In this document: piece by piece, positions 49,401 to 62,836 of the stretch
How the letters are laid out: each line of letters begins with the position of its first letter
Numbering within the stretch: the stretch's first letter is position 1
Origin: Anisakis pegreffii
Lineage: Eukaryota; Nematoda; Chromadorea; Rhabditida; Anisakidae
Direction: 5' to 3'
Length of the DNA: 64,000 nt
Assembly (NCBI GenBank): GCA_035041965.1
Contig: JAPYMA010000452.1
Location: 1-64,000, forward strand
Translations under genes and position numbers: made by a program
The notes under the pieces: generated by a model
The model's input: the letters and a program-made list of their open reading frames with translations, nothing else
Told to the model about the DNA's origin: nothing
Database searches by the model: none

Positions 49401-52400
49401 CAACATGCAATGAGTCATTTAGGAAAGTGATCAAGTGTACACATGTTCATTGGTATTTGAGATTTGCGAAATGAAAAGTATTCACTGAAATGAGGCATTT
49501 CAGTGCGAAATATATCACTGATCAATTTGAATACATCAACTGATATAGACACCCACAAGCGTCCGTTCAATTTTCTCAGTTGAGTCGAATCGTAAATTCT
49601 AATGATGTGGACAAGAAACTACTTAAGCAACACACAAAAAGTGCAATTAATGAGTCGTCAATAAATGAAGACGATATGAGAGGAAGAAATTAGGAGATGT
49701 GCTGAAGATGAATGGATACTTATTTTGGTTACATTCATCGTCTTTCAGAAAATTGTTTACACATGTGTAACACATGTTCAAAATGATTTTTTGATGAGAG
49801 GCAAAAAGAGTCGGTGATTTTTATGTGCTTTGCAAATTGAGCGGTGTAGTTTGGAGGTGTTCAACTTCACACACTCTGATCACTGGTAAACGGTCTCATC
49901 GATCACCTTACAGTTTATCATTAATTATGAATACCGCGTAACTTTGATCCACGATAAATTCCCATCCAAAAATACACACACAATTATTCACTAATCTGCT
50001 GATTATAATCAACAGAATCGTAATGATAAATTGAGCCACCGAAAAGGTTTCATAGTGATAGTTTGTGATTACTGAATGTAAATTGGCATTTATTCACACA
50101 TTCGATCAAAAATTATTACGCTTCAACTAAAAAGACTTATATTGGTTTTTGCTGACAATGAGTATGCAAACAATCAACTATGTAAACGTTTGAGGTAAAC
50201 AAAATTGTTAGCTTTAGGCATGCAGTTGGGAAACAATTGGAGCATTGATTAAATGAAAACATTGAAATAATGACATTGACGAGTTGCATCGTCAAAATAT
50301 TTATCTAATTCGCTATATGCTGAAACGAACAAACGCAATTAAGCCACAAATAAACAAACAAACAAACAAACAATACCAGTAAACAACAGCATTAAAGTAG
50401 CTCATGAATATGTTGGTAGAAACTTAAACAAATTCAAAGCAAAAACTCACTAATAATGTAATAGCTACGTCCTGGTTTGAATTCCAATGCACCGGGTAAT
50501 GGTGAGAAATCACGAAAAACGATACTTATTGAGGATTGCGATTCCGCATTTTGACACACACCAATTAGCCGTTCATTCCGCAGTTCACAGCTATCGTAGC
50601 CATCTCGTGATACCTTCAAGTTTATTCAGCACTATTATAATTTTATTGACTTCCTTTCAATTTAATGAACTGATAAAATACAAAAAATTTCGAAACATAA
50701 TAAAATTTTGTCTCCCAAAAACATAATAAATTTCAAAATATAAAATTTTGAAAGCGACGATTGAAATACTTCAGAAAATAGCTATATATTTTGTCTTGAA
50801 TTCTTTCAATGTTCTATCGTTTGGTTTTATGTGATCGGCTATGATACGGGCAAGTGAATTGCATAAAAGTGATATCGAAAACAAAAACACTTGAACTGCG
50901 CAATAATTCGAATCATAATTCACAGAAATATCAAAACATTTTCCGTTCGAGCGATGACGAAAAATGAATTAGACTAAATGTGTTTCAACGAAGCAATAAA
51001 TTTGGATGAATTTTGATGAATTTCAGGAAATGTATCATGCTTCGATGGCATAAAATTTATCGTTCTCGTCCAAACAAAGAGCACATTCAAAACTGAACGC
51101 TCACTCTACTCTGATGTGGTTTTTCAGCTCATTATTAATCGACGTAAGACAGCAGTTTTCCGACTGAACATTGAACAGTTTCTATAAAGCACATCTTATT
51201 TGGATTCGGCATTTTAAGATGCAGAGTTCTTCTAGTGCTAACTCATCACAATCACAAAAAATGCTCTGGATCGGTACTGAAACTCTCAACTTTCATAAAA
51301 CTGATTACTGGGACTTAGGCAACTTTCTTACGCGGTGACATTATTAAGTGCTGCACTTTAAAAATTTTTCTCTATCAGTGAAAGTGTTTTTGCTCAGCGA
51401 CTAAAGAATAGAAAATGAATGGGGTAAGTATGCTTGCTTACGTATGCGAAGGTTTGTCCCTAATGATTATTTGGGAGGACAGCAAATTTTGGAATGTTTC
51501 TTCGCATCTTGCATATAGTGGTGGATGGATGAATGGATGCGGCAATCGCGCACATTTGGGATCAATTAAAAACGAATGTTGTTGTATATTCAACTGATCG
51601 TTATTTCATTTTCGATTTATGTTCGCATACGAAACGCAACAAAATATTTTGAAACATTGCTTACGAGCCGAAAAATTTTTTTCATAATTTATTGAAGTTT
51701 CTGTCGTTTTTTGCTACTTTGGGGATTCAACTCAAATTCAGAAATAATATACTTAAATTGAGATTTCCAAACGATGTGATGCATGATACGGTTTTAATCG
51801 TGAAATCGTTACACCACCTTTTTCACTAATTCCAAATTCATTTTATTTTTAAATTTGTCAATTTGCCCCAGATTATGACTTTCTGTGAATCAAAAATACT
51901 CATCCACTGATTTGCAAATATAGTTGAGCAATCACATGTGTATGCAAAGGTGTGATACACCACATCTCCGTCGAAAATACCCGGTAAAATCAATGTAATT
52001 TGATTACAGTGAGTGGTCTTTCCGTGGACATTACATTCAGTTCTATTCATCATATGATCGGTAAGCTTATTGGTAGATCAAAGTGGCAAAATAATTATCA
52101 GTAAATCACTGAAAAGTTGACCAAACTTCAAACCCTCTAAGTCATATTGAAGGTGTTCTTAGCGATGTTCATTGTCAAGAATGATACGAAGAAAAAAGCA
52201 TATTATTTGTAAGGCATATTCAAAAGTGAAATTTATTTCATCAATGAAATAGTTTTCTCAATTCATTCTTAAATCATAAAACTTCTTTCAATCAATCGTC
52301 AACGCAAGAAGCATTGTCAATGAACCATTCAAATATTCCCTTCTGAATAAGTTTAATTCAATTCGTTCTTACCGCATACGATGAAAAGAAATTTCTCGTT

Positions 52401-55400
52401 TACGTTTTCAAATGTTGTATGAAATAAGCAATTTTTATGAAGCACTTTCTATCTGATAATGGAAATCAGATCCTAAATATGATTATTTGTTACGATGGTG
52501 TTCGCAGTGCGTGAAATGAACAGTCTGAAGTGCGGGATTAAACGAAGAAATTGATGCATACTGCGTATAATTTCGTATATTCGTACGGTTGTGGTGGCCT
52601 TGCTCTCGGCTGTGGGCATATGATATTGACACGATCCAGTAGTTTCACTGACATAACGTGATCCGTGTTACTGATATCGAAACTGAAACATTGATATTAA
52701 GATAATTTACGTTGTTGTTATTTGTTGATCATAATGAACAACAACACTGTTCTGTTTTGACTAGCGTTTACTGTGTGTTTGCATGCATAGCGTACACTCC
52801 GAACATACTTCTGAGCTGTCGTTTCATTTTCAATCTCAAAAAATTTTGAATCACTTCTGTATTTTTTGGAATCACAAGTCTTTACGCTCATCCACTATTC
52901 TATTATCAGTCAATATGATGCTTACTTACCTAAATTCAGAGTTGAATTCATTATGCTCATTTTCACAACCTTCTACTTTTAAAGCAGTCTTTCGGAACTC
53001 TCAAGTTGTAAAAGTACTCAAGTGAAGTGCTCTTTGATGATGAAATCAATAAAAGAAACTCGAGAAGCTACCACTGGAAGTGGCTTCAGATGACTCCGAA
53101 GATGCTTATTGCAATAAGACAACAGGTCAGTGTCGGATTCCATTCAGTGCTCATCTATCTATATGAGCTGTTCATAATCTTGACGATATTCGTCTCAATA
53201 CAATCCCTCGTAGAATGAAAATGGTACACATAAATTAGATGAAGAGAAACACAAACACATTACGCACGCACATTACACTGATTGATCGCAGTTCAACTGC
53301 ATAAATGTTTGTTTAATGTCTCTCCACTCTTATGATAATGAATATTATCATTCGATATCACCTTTCGTGATTATCTTTTCATTTCATCAATCTGTCATGT
53401 AAATCACCAAAACAATATGCTTTACAGAAATGAATTCTACCAACTCCATGCTCATCTTGAAATGTTGCTGGATAATGCACTTTAGATCAAGAAGTGTCAT
53501 TAAAAAAGCATTCTCTAAGCGACAACTGCAGGAAGAATATGCAAGTGTCCATAAATTTTCACGAAGAATGATTTTAGTTAATGCAAAATCTCCATTGTTG
53601 TTCCACATTCCAAAGAATGTACCACTCGGAAACTATTTCTCTTCACATGAATAATCAATCCATTTGAAAAGTCCTCAATTCACTAATGGCCAAAAAATGT
53701 CCTCAGAACAAATCATCAACGCAATCAACATTCAACTGGTTTGATAATTTGATCATTTGAGTAAGTCAACTTTTGTTCCGCATCTCGCAAAGTTCTGTTT
53801 TTCAAAGAAGTTTTGCCACATCTCATTATCTCTCAAGTCAAACGAAAAGAGTACTCCATTGATGAACCAACAAATGGTGTTGATTGGATGAGTGAAATTT
53901 ACTTCTGAAGAACAAATTAAGACATTTTTTACGAAGCGTCTTATTCAAACAATATCCGATTTCATGAATAAAACCGAAATTTGGTGAATCCGCAAAGCTG
54001 AGTTTACATTCATTCACTCCAATGAATACTCATCGCTAAAGTTACATTACAACAGTCAACTCAATCAAATTTATTTTTGAACTCAGAATGGAACAATGCT
54101 ACTATCAATGCAATTTTGTTGCTTCTGTATCATCCGAAAAATGAAACGAGTTTAATTGCCCTACGAGTTTTCAAATCATTCACGATGTGTTCAGAATTTC
54201 GCAATTTTTGAGTGCATATCAAATAAGATCGCAATGTAAACTCTCTTCCCAATATGAAGAATCACTTAATGAATGCAACCGTGCTACCAACCTGATTTGC
54301 GTACACAAAAATTATAATGTTTACATCAAGTAAGATTTGTTTACTGTGAATGTAAACGGCAATATTGTGAAAGTAGAGATGAAGCAACTAAAAGGTGATA
54401 TCAACGCTCTTTTGCTACAACATTTCAGGAGCATACGCAACAAAAGAGAACTATTGCATAAAGAAAGATTGACAAACATAAGAACATATTATAAATAATA
54501 GCCATACAACAACAATATCAACCAAACAAATAACTTTACAATCACAAGATCATGAGAACTACTCCTCCTGATCGTAAGTGGAAAAAGCATAATATCACTG
54601 AAAGGTATGTCACGTGAAAAAATACGAAAAAGTGTATCAATTTCATATTTGCTACTTAGGCGGCAGTATTTTCTTATTGTTGCAGCAATTCGCTCAATGT
54701 TGTTACGTACGTACATGTATTGAATACAACTGCATTTGAACTTTATTCCCTGTGGATTTCAGTGATGGCTATTGCTCTGATGCAATTACAGTGAATTTTA
54801 TCGTCGTTTTCATTGCTATAAAATGAAGATTATGACAAAAGCTCTTGATACTTCAATTCTCATTACTCAACGATCGTTATATTAGAATAAGCTACGCACA
54901 GGTGTCACTATATCTAAATATATACTACCTATGAAATATTAAGTTGGATCCGATTCACTGGTTGAATAGTTTGCAATGTACTCATCGATATCGAGTTTAA
55001 ATACATCATTTGACTTGATAAAATACGACTTATCAAGCAGAACAATACTGACAATTATTAATACTGTGTCATCACGATCAAATAAGCAGTCGTGACAGGA
55101 GAAATGCTTCAGTTGCTTCAAAATAGTAAAATTATTATATTCACTAGCAAGATATTACGAGATTGAATGAACGATGGACTCTAATGTCATAGAATGAGTT
55201 AATTAAATGAAAAGCTGATGAGCGAATAAAGTTATTGATTTATGGATGTGCTGTTAATGAAGTGAATAGTTACTGCTTTCATTCAGAAGTTGATTTATGA
55301 GTGTATGATGAATGATATTTGACTAGTCGTTATGTAATGTTATAATATCAAATTGCAAATGAGTAGCCATCACTGTTGTTGTTTAATGAAAACGAATAGA

Positions 55401-58400
55401 AAATTGCGTTTGATGAGGATAATTGTGGATTATAATTGCGATAATCGACTGATGAATTAATAAAGATGTGTCGAAATTGAGATGGACCTATTAACGAAAC
55501 TCATCATTTCATCATTCACTTCTTTGATACCATTCAAAAATTGCCTGAAATGCGATCATTTTGAGGAATGAAACGTTGCCGAATTGCGTTGAATGATTGG
55601 CATCCGTCAATTCATAATTTTCGTAATATACATCATTTGCATCGTTAATATCATTCCATATGATTCCACTATTTCCATAGAACATCACAAAACAAGCGAC
55701 TTGTCATTTTCACTGCATCATAAAGAGTGTTTTCTGATTGATTGGTTGAACGAAATGAAAAAGGATCAGACTGTAATTGCAATGAAGCCATTCAGTCTGC
55801 AGTATCAAGGTTGGATGAATTTTCAGGGGAGGTGACAGGGAGAGAACGTTCAACTGAATGATTTGAGGTATAATTGGATGACAGTTGAACTGGTTGGTTT
55901 GAGTGAATGCCATAATAAACCGTTAGTTGAACGGTTTGAAATTGAAGGTATTGATAACAAAGTGAAAGCTCTGGAATGGTAATGTGTAAGTAGACAAAAA
56001 GCGATGAATAGTTAATTCCTAGATTGCATCTTCACCAGTGTTATATTTATTCGAGAAAAGTTGCTGAGTTGCAATAATGCGATAAATGCTGTTTTCTTTA
56101 GAACGTTGCAAACAAAAATGATAAATCGTTTGACGGATACTGACCTCTGCAAAAGTCACTTCGCAATGATTTACAATCTAATTTTGTAAACACCCAATCG
56201 CGACAAACAATTCACTGAACTCATTTCCTCTTTCGGTCACTATATCGAATGCTACTACCATTTAATGAATTATACCAATGCACTATGCTGAATGCATTTT
56301 CGAGTGCATTCGATTAACCTTTGAATCAGCGATTTTTATAGCTGCTTATGATCTCTTTGGAAAGTGCTCTGAATCTTGAACTTTATTTGAGAAACTCGAA
56401 CAATTTCATGTTAGATCTGCGTGCTACATATAGTAACCGAAGCACACTATTAAGGATCCAGTTATGGTATTAATGCTTAATTCAGCAATCTATACTGAGA
56501 TATCCATTTGATGTGAGGAAGCTATACCGAGCGGAGATCCCAAAAACTGAGTACTGACTGAGGTAATTTGCAAGCAGAATGTGCCAATCAGTGCCTGCTG
56601 ACTCTATTTGACCAACGAATTTCAGCTAGAAATTGAGGTGAACATGCATTAAGTGGTTATTATATGCGTTCGATGGACAATTGCTCATAATTGTACACGA
56701 TAATTGTGTGTAATTAGACAGTGAATTTGTGAATGAGATTATAATAATGGTCATTATTGTTATTGGTGCGTTGAATTGTATTGTAGACAGCTGATTTTGC
56801 ATTCATTTCATTAGTCCGCTTATTTGTTACTATTATTGGTGTATTGTTAATGCTATTGTTGTCTTATTAATGGTGTGTCATTGTTTATATCAGTTCAACA
56901 CATTCTGTTACACAAACACTTCTCTGCATAATTCGCCTTATTCCATATTGTTTATGTGTGCATAGTTCATTATCAATTGCGTGCACTACACTGCTATCTG
57001 CTACCACTGTCGACCTCTGCAACAGAATTTTCACATCTAAACATAAACATTCGAGCATGTTCATGAATCTGCTCACAATCAGAATAACAACACAAATTCC
57101 CTCAAAGTGTTCACCCATCGTTACGAGTAAATCAAACGACAACAACATGACAAAATAGACGGAATTTATATAAACTGATAGGTGATACATGGCAGGATAG
57201 TAGAATCGATGATATGAGAATAACGCTGAGAGATATTAATATGAGAGGTGGAAATGATGAACGATGAAAGGCAAGACACGCGATGTGAGTTGTTGTTAAT
57301 CTTTGAGTGAGAATAGATTCTTTAGTTCACCTTATCCAATTATTGCATTAGGATCAACAAGACTGATTTTTAGATAACGAATGACAGTTTTACTGTTCAC
57401 TCGTTACTGTCATCGATCATCACGTAGTTTGTCATCAAATAATTATACTTGATAAATCTTATTCCACATCAACGAACGACGTTTCTTTCCTCTTGCGTGA
57501 CTGCGTTTACTCAAGAATGCATCGCTTTTTCATGAGGCGACAATATCCATACGCAACAGTTACAATCCGATGAGATTGTAACTGCTAAATTGATCACATA
57601 ACAACACGCAAATTCTCATGCACCACCTATTTGGAAATATGTTCATTTTATTCTAAATATGATATTAGAATGTTACTTATATAGGATATAAATATAATGT
57701 TACCTATTCCCAAATATGATATTAGAAACTGATATTGTTGCAGTTAGGGAAACAAAATCAGTGGCGGATGTAAGCGTTATAAATTACCGGGAATAAACTG
57801 CAAGACTTTTGAAAGCATGATAAACCGCAAAGCCACTAGATTCCTTGAAATTTCAAGGTGCAGTCAACAAACTTAGTTGAAAGCGACTGGACAAGTGAAA
57901 TCTTCTTATAAATTGTCAGCAATCCAAATACCCCTCGACTTATCCTCACAACTCAATCAAAACGTCTTGTTCGCATTATTGCAATTCATTCCACATTGTT
58001 TTCGTTGTTTCGACTCGATTTGGAAATGTCCTTCGATTTTGACAGATTCAAAAGAAAATTAATTGCTCAAAAATGAAAAACAGCTGCTCTCATAGTTAGC
58101 GGTACAATAGCACACAAAGGCATTTCAAAAGAGAATGCGAAATTTCACGACGCATATTGAGTTATTTAAACAAAATTGAAAGATACCTGAAAATGAAAAC
58201 ATAAACACAATATAACACTCATTATATGTCAGTATCGTTTGTCTTCATCAAAGCCCGAAATAATCTCTCGTTACGTCCGAAATCATAATGCAAACACAAC
58301 AGTCAATCTTCATGATTAACCTGCTTCTATTATCCTCACAATTATTGATAAACGTGTTCCCCTTTCCTCTACAAGTTAATTGTGAATCCTCTGAAGTGGC

Positions 58401-61400
58401 AATGGAAGACGACTTAGGATCAGGATGAAGAGAACATGGTTTTATGAATTCACTATGGTTGGTTTTTGGTAATGAAGAGAATGTGCATCTTAGAATTGGA
58501 ATGTGACGTTGTTCTGATCATTAATGATGCGCAGTGTTTTGAATGATTTATAGTCAAGTTGGTGTATTTGTGAAAAGATACGTTAAAGAAGAAAGTGTAT
58601 GAGCAGCATTGAGATGATGAATGTATCAGAAGCATTGTAGCATCATTGAGGTTGTTTATTGTGTGCACATAGTTGGGTGCTTGTTTCGGGTGCACTTACT
58701 AATGTGATGTTGACGACTAGTTGCTTTTTAAAGATCGATACAACAACGACCATTAGCCGGTGGCTGTTATTCGATGAGCTTTTGGAACCAAGCCGGATGG
58801 ATCTTCGCAGATAAATGAGGGAAGAGGCTTCATTTCGTTACGTATTTAGAACCATTCCAAGTTTTTCAATCATCGAAGAGCATTTAACGAATAGTCGTTT
58901 AAAATTATTGCTATTTTAACGTCGTTCCAATGATTTAATTTTGCCCATAAACCTCAATAATCAGTAAGTGAATCGCACCGGTATAGAAATAAGTCATGCC
59001 AAAGCGGAATTCTACTCGAATGCGACCAACTATTTGTCAAACAGACGTTCATGAACATTTATTATTTTGAAAGAGCACTAAAACAGTGGAAAAATTTCAA
59101 ACATTTGTAAGAAACAACGAAAAACCGAACTATAAAGTGTAAATCCGAAAATGTTCCAATTTTACCATTCTTCGTTATCAAAGTATTTCATTTCATCACT
59201 CACTGCGTATTTACGAAATCGGAAGTGTACAAACAAATGCGCACTGCTCAACTTTTCCCCGGCTATGGAAATTAAGCAACACAATCGTTGTGGTTGGAAA
59301 TGTCTCTCGGTGAAGTTGCACTGCGCAATTGTGACTGCATGAACGGATGAAATTGCGTCGGATAAGCTCAATCAGTAAAATGCATTATTTATCAGTCAGT
59401 GTCAACGAATCACTTCACCAATATCAAACAAACGTCGTCAAATTGAGATTGAATCCGCGTTAGTGCATGCAACTATAAATACATAAACTGTTGCTTGTAA
59501 TGGAATTTAATGTGCATTGCTAAAAAGATCAAATCAATGTTAATTCATTTTTCTTATTACTTCTGTCCGCATTCAGCTAGTCATCGCTCTTTTGTTTGTC
59601 AATTATTTACAACAAAATATTTCTTCTGATTTATTCATTCATTCCTTTCATTCATTCATGAATTTTCTGAATAAATTCTGACAAAAATGCAAATGCAGTA
59701 TTCAAAAAAGAAAAAAAAACAGGCTTAACGAACTTCACAATAATATTTTTCGAATGTATAAATGTATAACTCATGAGTGTGCAAATCTCAACTATGACCA
59801 ATGATGAACCGAGATTATTAGATTATTCTGGAGTAATCCTTCGTTAGATGTGATGCATAAATAGTGGACGTTATCCACATTCAAAGATTATACATATTTA
59901 TTAATTTATGATTATTACTCTCAAGCTAATCAACATAGCCGAATTTACGCAGAAAGTCATCAAATTATGCTTATTATTCGTCCACCCTTTCATTAAAATT
60001 CATACAAACCTTGCTTCCTTCCCCCAATTACGCTCACTTCTATTCGAAACGCAATCCGAAAGCGCAATCATTAACAACTCCACTTTTCTCTTCTACTCAT
60101 TCTTTCTTCAGCGAGCGCATAATGAACTGAAGTTTCATTACGACGAAACTGATGTAATCGTTCTTTCAGGGTATACATATAATATAATATATCTATCTGC
60201 CACTGAACTTATCTCCAATTTGAGTGCTTCAACAACATTTAACGAATGAAAATCGATGTTTACTTTTGTGCATTATCCTTGTACTCTTATCAGGCGTAAT
60301 GACCAGTTCTATCCTTTACAATATATCAGTTCAAAAAGGTCAACATACATAATTTTGCCATTAAATTTCGAAAAAAAAAGAACAAAATTAAAGGAATAAC
60401 TTGGAAAATAAATTTAAAATGTCCCATAAATTTCCGCATTCATTCACCCAATTGCTGAACATCATTCACGTTGCGCTTTCTTTCAGCACCAAAAACCTCA
60501 ATGAGCCATACAGCAGCACATATCAAAGGCCATTGTATTGCGATTGCGTTCGACTTGAATTCCCACAAATTCTTTTCGAACACATTTGAATTCTGTGTTT
60601 CCATTATTTGAATAATTTTATTCTGTGGTTTTTTAAGTGGATGTGAGAAACTGAGAATCGACAAAAAACCCACTTTTCAGCTGGCAAATCAAATATGAAT
60701 TGCTGGAATAAAGAGCTCATAGAATCAAAAATGATGATTCAAAACGATAAATATTTTCGCAGTGATCCAGTAAAATGGATGGGGAGTAAATGAGCATACA
60801 CCTAATATATTTTGAATCAATCCATGCTTTAATTATCAATCCCAAAATTCGCTCATATTACGCACCTCTTGCAAACGCACATACACGCAAACCAATCAAC
60901 AAAAAATTGATATAAATTCATTTATGTTCAATCAAATGGAATCCATTCGAAACGTTTATTGAGGCTGGTTATTTTGATATCTGGTGAGCGTGCTAAATTG
61001 CGAGTTATTCGCTAGCGATTAGGCGGAGAGACGAATGAGGGAAAGTGGAATCATGATAACAATGACGATACCGAGACAGTGCTCGATGTTTTATCGGGTG
61101 AAAATAAGTGAATTAATGATGAGAGAATGAAGATCATAGATCGTAAAGAAATGCTCATTTGAAGCTTTATTGAATCACAAAAATTAATTTCCTCATCTCG
61201 TTGTATGATATCTAGATTCAATCCATCAACTAAGCAATTCAAATAGCATTTGATAGTCTCATATAAATTGAGAAACGCATCGTTCATCTTCGTTAGGAAC
61301 TCATCAATTTTAAGCAATACGTTTTTAACGCAAAATGTACGCTTTCATCATTCTCTGAGTAATTTTATAATATACTGATATATAGTCTCATAACCGAATC

Positions 61401-62836
61401 CATTTCATTCTGAACTGGCGTGAAGAATATTAAGCGTTCCATCGCCCTGATAAACCCGCAAAAAATGTTCATAATAAGAAGTATTCAAGATTGTTGTCAA
61501 CGTATTGCTGCATTGACGATGGAATTGTCGTGCATCTTTGTTATAAATTTGGGTCTGATTCGTTTAGAGATGAAGGCGTCTTCTCGGTAATACCTTCTAG
61601 TGTGCACCCTTGATATAATACTCTCGGTTCATCGTTAAAGCAACTTTGCATATCAACTATGAAATTACTATTGGCTGAATTTTTATCCTGATTGTCAGGC
61701 ACACTGTAATTCAGTGCTAATGATTTCATCTGTCCGTTCGGCAAAATTTCAAGATGATTGATAAATTCTCGATTACATTCGAATACTACATCGGCGCAGC
61801 AGCCATGAGAGATTGGTCAAAAAATTTTCGCGATAAAAATAGTCCTTCAGGAAGTATCTATCTCTCATCTATGCTCAACAACAAAGCCGGCAACATCTAA
61901 TGTGGACTAAATGGGTCATGGTCAGTGATCGAACAGATACAACTATCGATATGTGCATAGCTATAACTATAACCCGGAGTTTAGATGTGCTCAATAAACG
62001 AGGAAATGAGTCATTATTGAAGAGGAGTAAATGATTCGAGTGTATTAAAAGTTTTACGATCAACAACGATTAACTCAGCGAATCAACGGATAAAAACTAC
62101 AAACGACATAAACTGACGACTACTCACTCAGCAATATATAATTGACTACAAAATGCAAAATGATTGAGAAAGAGTTTTGGAACATATCACAAACATAGTA
62201 TTAACGACTCGCGAAAGACTGCCAATAAATAAAGTTTTTCTGGAGGGAGGATATTGCGTGGATAAAAACTCATTGATTAAATGCAAAGTTTCACTCCTTC
62301 AAAAATCACACTGATTTACGACACGAAAGCGACATTTACGTGCGGGCAGAGACAATTTGAATATTGACTCGTCAGTTCGTTGATGCGATAAACAAAGACA
62401 CAAAACATGTGAAAGGCTGCTGATCTATTTGTAATAAAATGAAACATCAAAGGCGTCGAATCATGTCCAGAAATCATAAACTGAATTTTTGTAGCAATTA
62501 AAACGTATCAGAAACTTTAAGTGGAAGTCAACGTATATATTGACGTAATTAGCAACTTCACCTTAAATGCTCAATGATATCGCATAAGGAAATGAACGAA
62601 ACGTGTAAAGCAATCAATGTTCATTCTATTCGTTATTTTGAAAAGACAGGCGATTGCTAGAACTCGGCCGTATGAGTTTGACTCGGATGCTATGTGATGA
62701 GGTAAAAAACGAAAAGCAAAATAAAGTTACAAAAAGGAACTAACATTTGATTGGTGCTATTCCAGTAGATGTCCGGTAACTTTTTTGCTTCTTCACAAAC
62801 AACAATTGCAAACAAGATTATCAATATGAGCATCAT
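46445..62836 (-). CDS. Ephrin (GPI-anchored Eph-receptor ligand), five exons
   Basis: Minus-strand exons 62745-62836, 52562-52682, 50451-50613, 48090-48182 and 46445-46536 total 561 nt (186 residues), with all four junction phases agreeing (2, 0, 1, 1). Exon 1 gives a signal peptide (MMLILIILFAIVVC) and IYWNSTN, the ephrin YWNSSN motif. Exon 2 gives FDISNTDHVMSVKLLDRVNI then ICP. Exon 3 gives YDSCELRNERLIGVC, FRDFSPLPGALEFKPG and SYYII. Exon 4 gives GIDKRSGGLCASRHMKVKFE, matching the conserved GGLC/M+V+V block of the receptor-binding domain. Exon 5 gives a short acidic spacer and the hydrophobic end [15 protein letters not shown], a GPI-anchor signal. Ephrins act at the cell surface in axon guidance, epidermal morphogenesis and cell sorting. 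Intron 1 is about 10 kb. Identification is strong; which nematode ephrin it is cannot be told. Confidence 0.93.
50349..50373. repeat. (AAAC)n / (CAAA)n microsatellite
   Basis: Six tandem copies of a four-base AAAC/CAAA unit in ephrin intron 3, immediately downstream of exon 3. Confidence 0.85.
53430..54498 (+). other. Coding-like fragments in ephrin intron 1 (possible antisense gene or pseudogene)
   Basis: On the plus strand, opposite to the ephrin gene, several separated stretches look protein-like: LQEEYASVHKFSRRMILVNA (near 53530), TSEEQIKTFFTKRLIQTISD (near 53900), and VNGNIVKVEMKQLKGDINAL ending at a stop at 54498. They are in different frames with stops between them. I could not build a spliced model, and no family was recognised. 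Confidence 0.2.
55593..55981 (+). pseudogene. Possible broken gene for a secreted protein within ephrin intron 1
   Basis: A plus-strand frame starts with a strong signal-peptide-like segment (MIGIRQFIIFVIYIICIVNI) and continues through WLNEMKKDQTVIAMKPFSLQ to a stop at 55835. Directly after, another frame continues with NVQLNDLRYNWMTVELVGLS and stops after VKALEW. The change of frame has no credible intron (fewer than 35 bp would be removed), so this looks like a frameshifted gene. The family is not recognised. Confidence 0.35.
61405..61785 (-). CDS. Candidate nested gene in ephrin intron 1 (unidentified, Cys-containing)
   Basis: Two minus-strand segments, 61594-61785 and 61405-61535, join in phase 1 over a 58 bp intron (GTATTA...AAAG) and read as one protein of about 106 residues ending in a stop. 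Motifs: FECNREFINHLEILPNG, NFIVDMQSCFNDEPRVLYQG, CTLE then DARQFHRQCSNTLTTILNT. Another open minus frame at 61051-61317 (FLNLYETIKCYLNCLVDGL) lies just downstream and could be a further exon. The spaced Cys residues suggest a secreted protein. The 5' exon was not found, and I do not recognise the family. It lies in the same orientation as ephrin, so an alternative ephrin-locus transcript is possible. Confidence 0.35.

Noticed and set aside
51838..52053. 71-codon minus-strand frame between ephrin exons 2 and 3
   Set aside because: No ephrin similarity, and the phases of exons 2 and 3 join directly without it.
61051..61317. 88-codon minus frame as ephrin exon 2
   Set aside because: It lacks the ephrin I-C-P block; the true exon 2 was found at 52562-52682 with matching phases.
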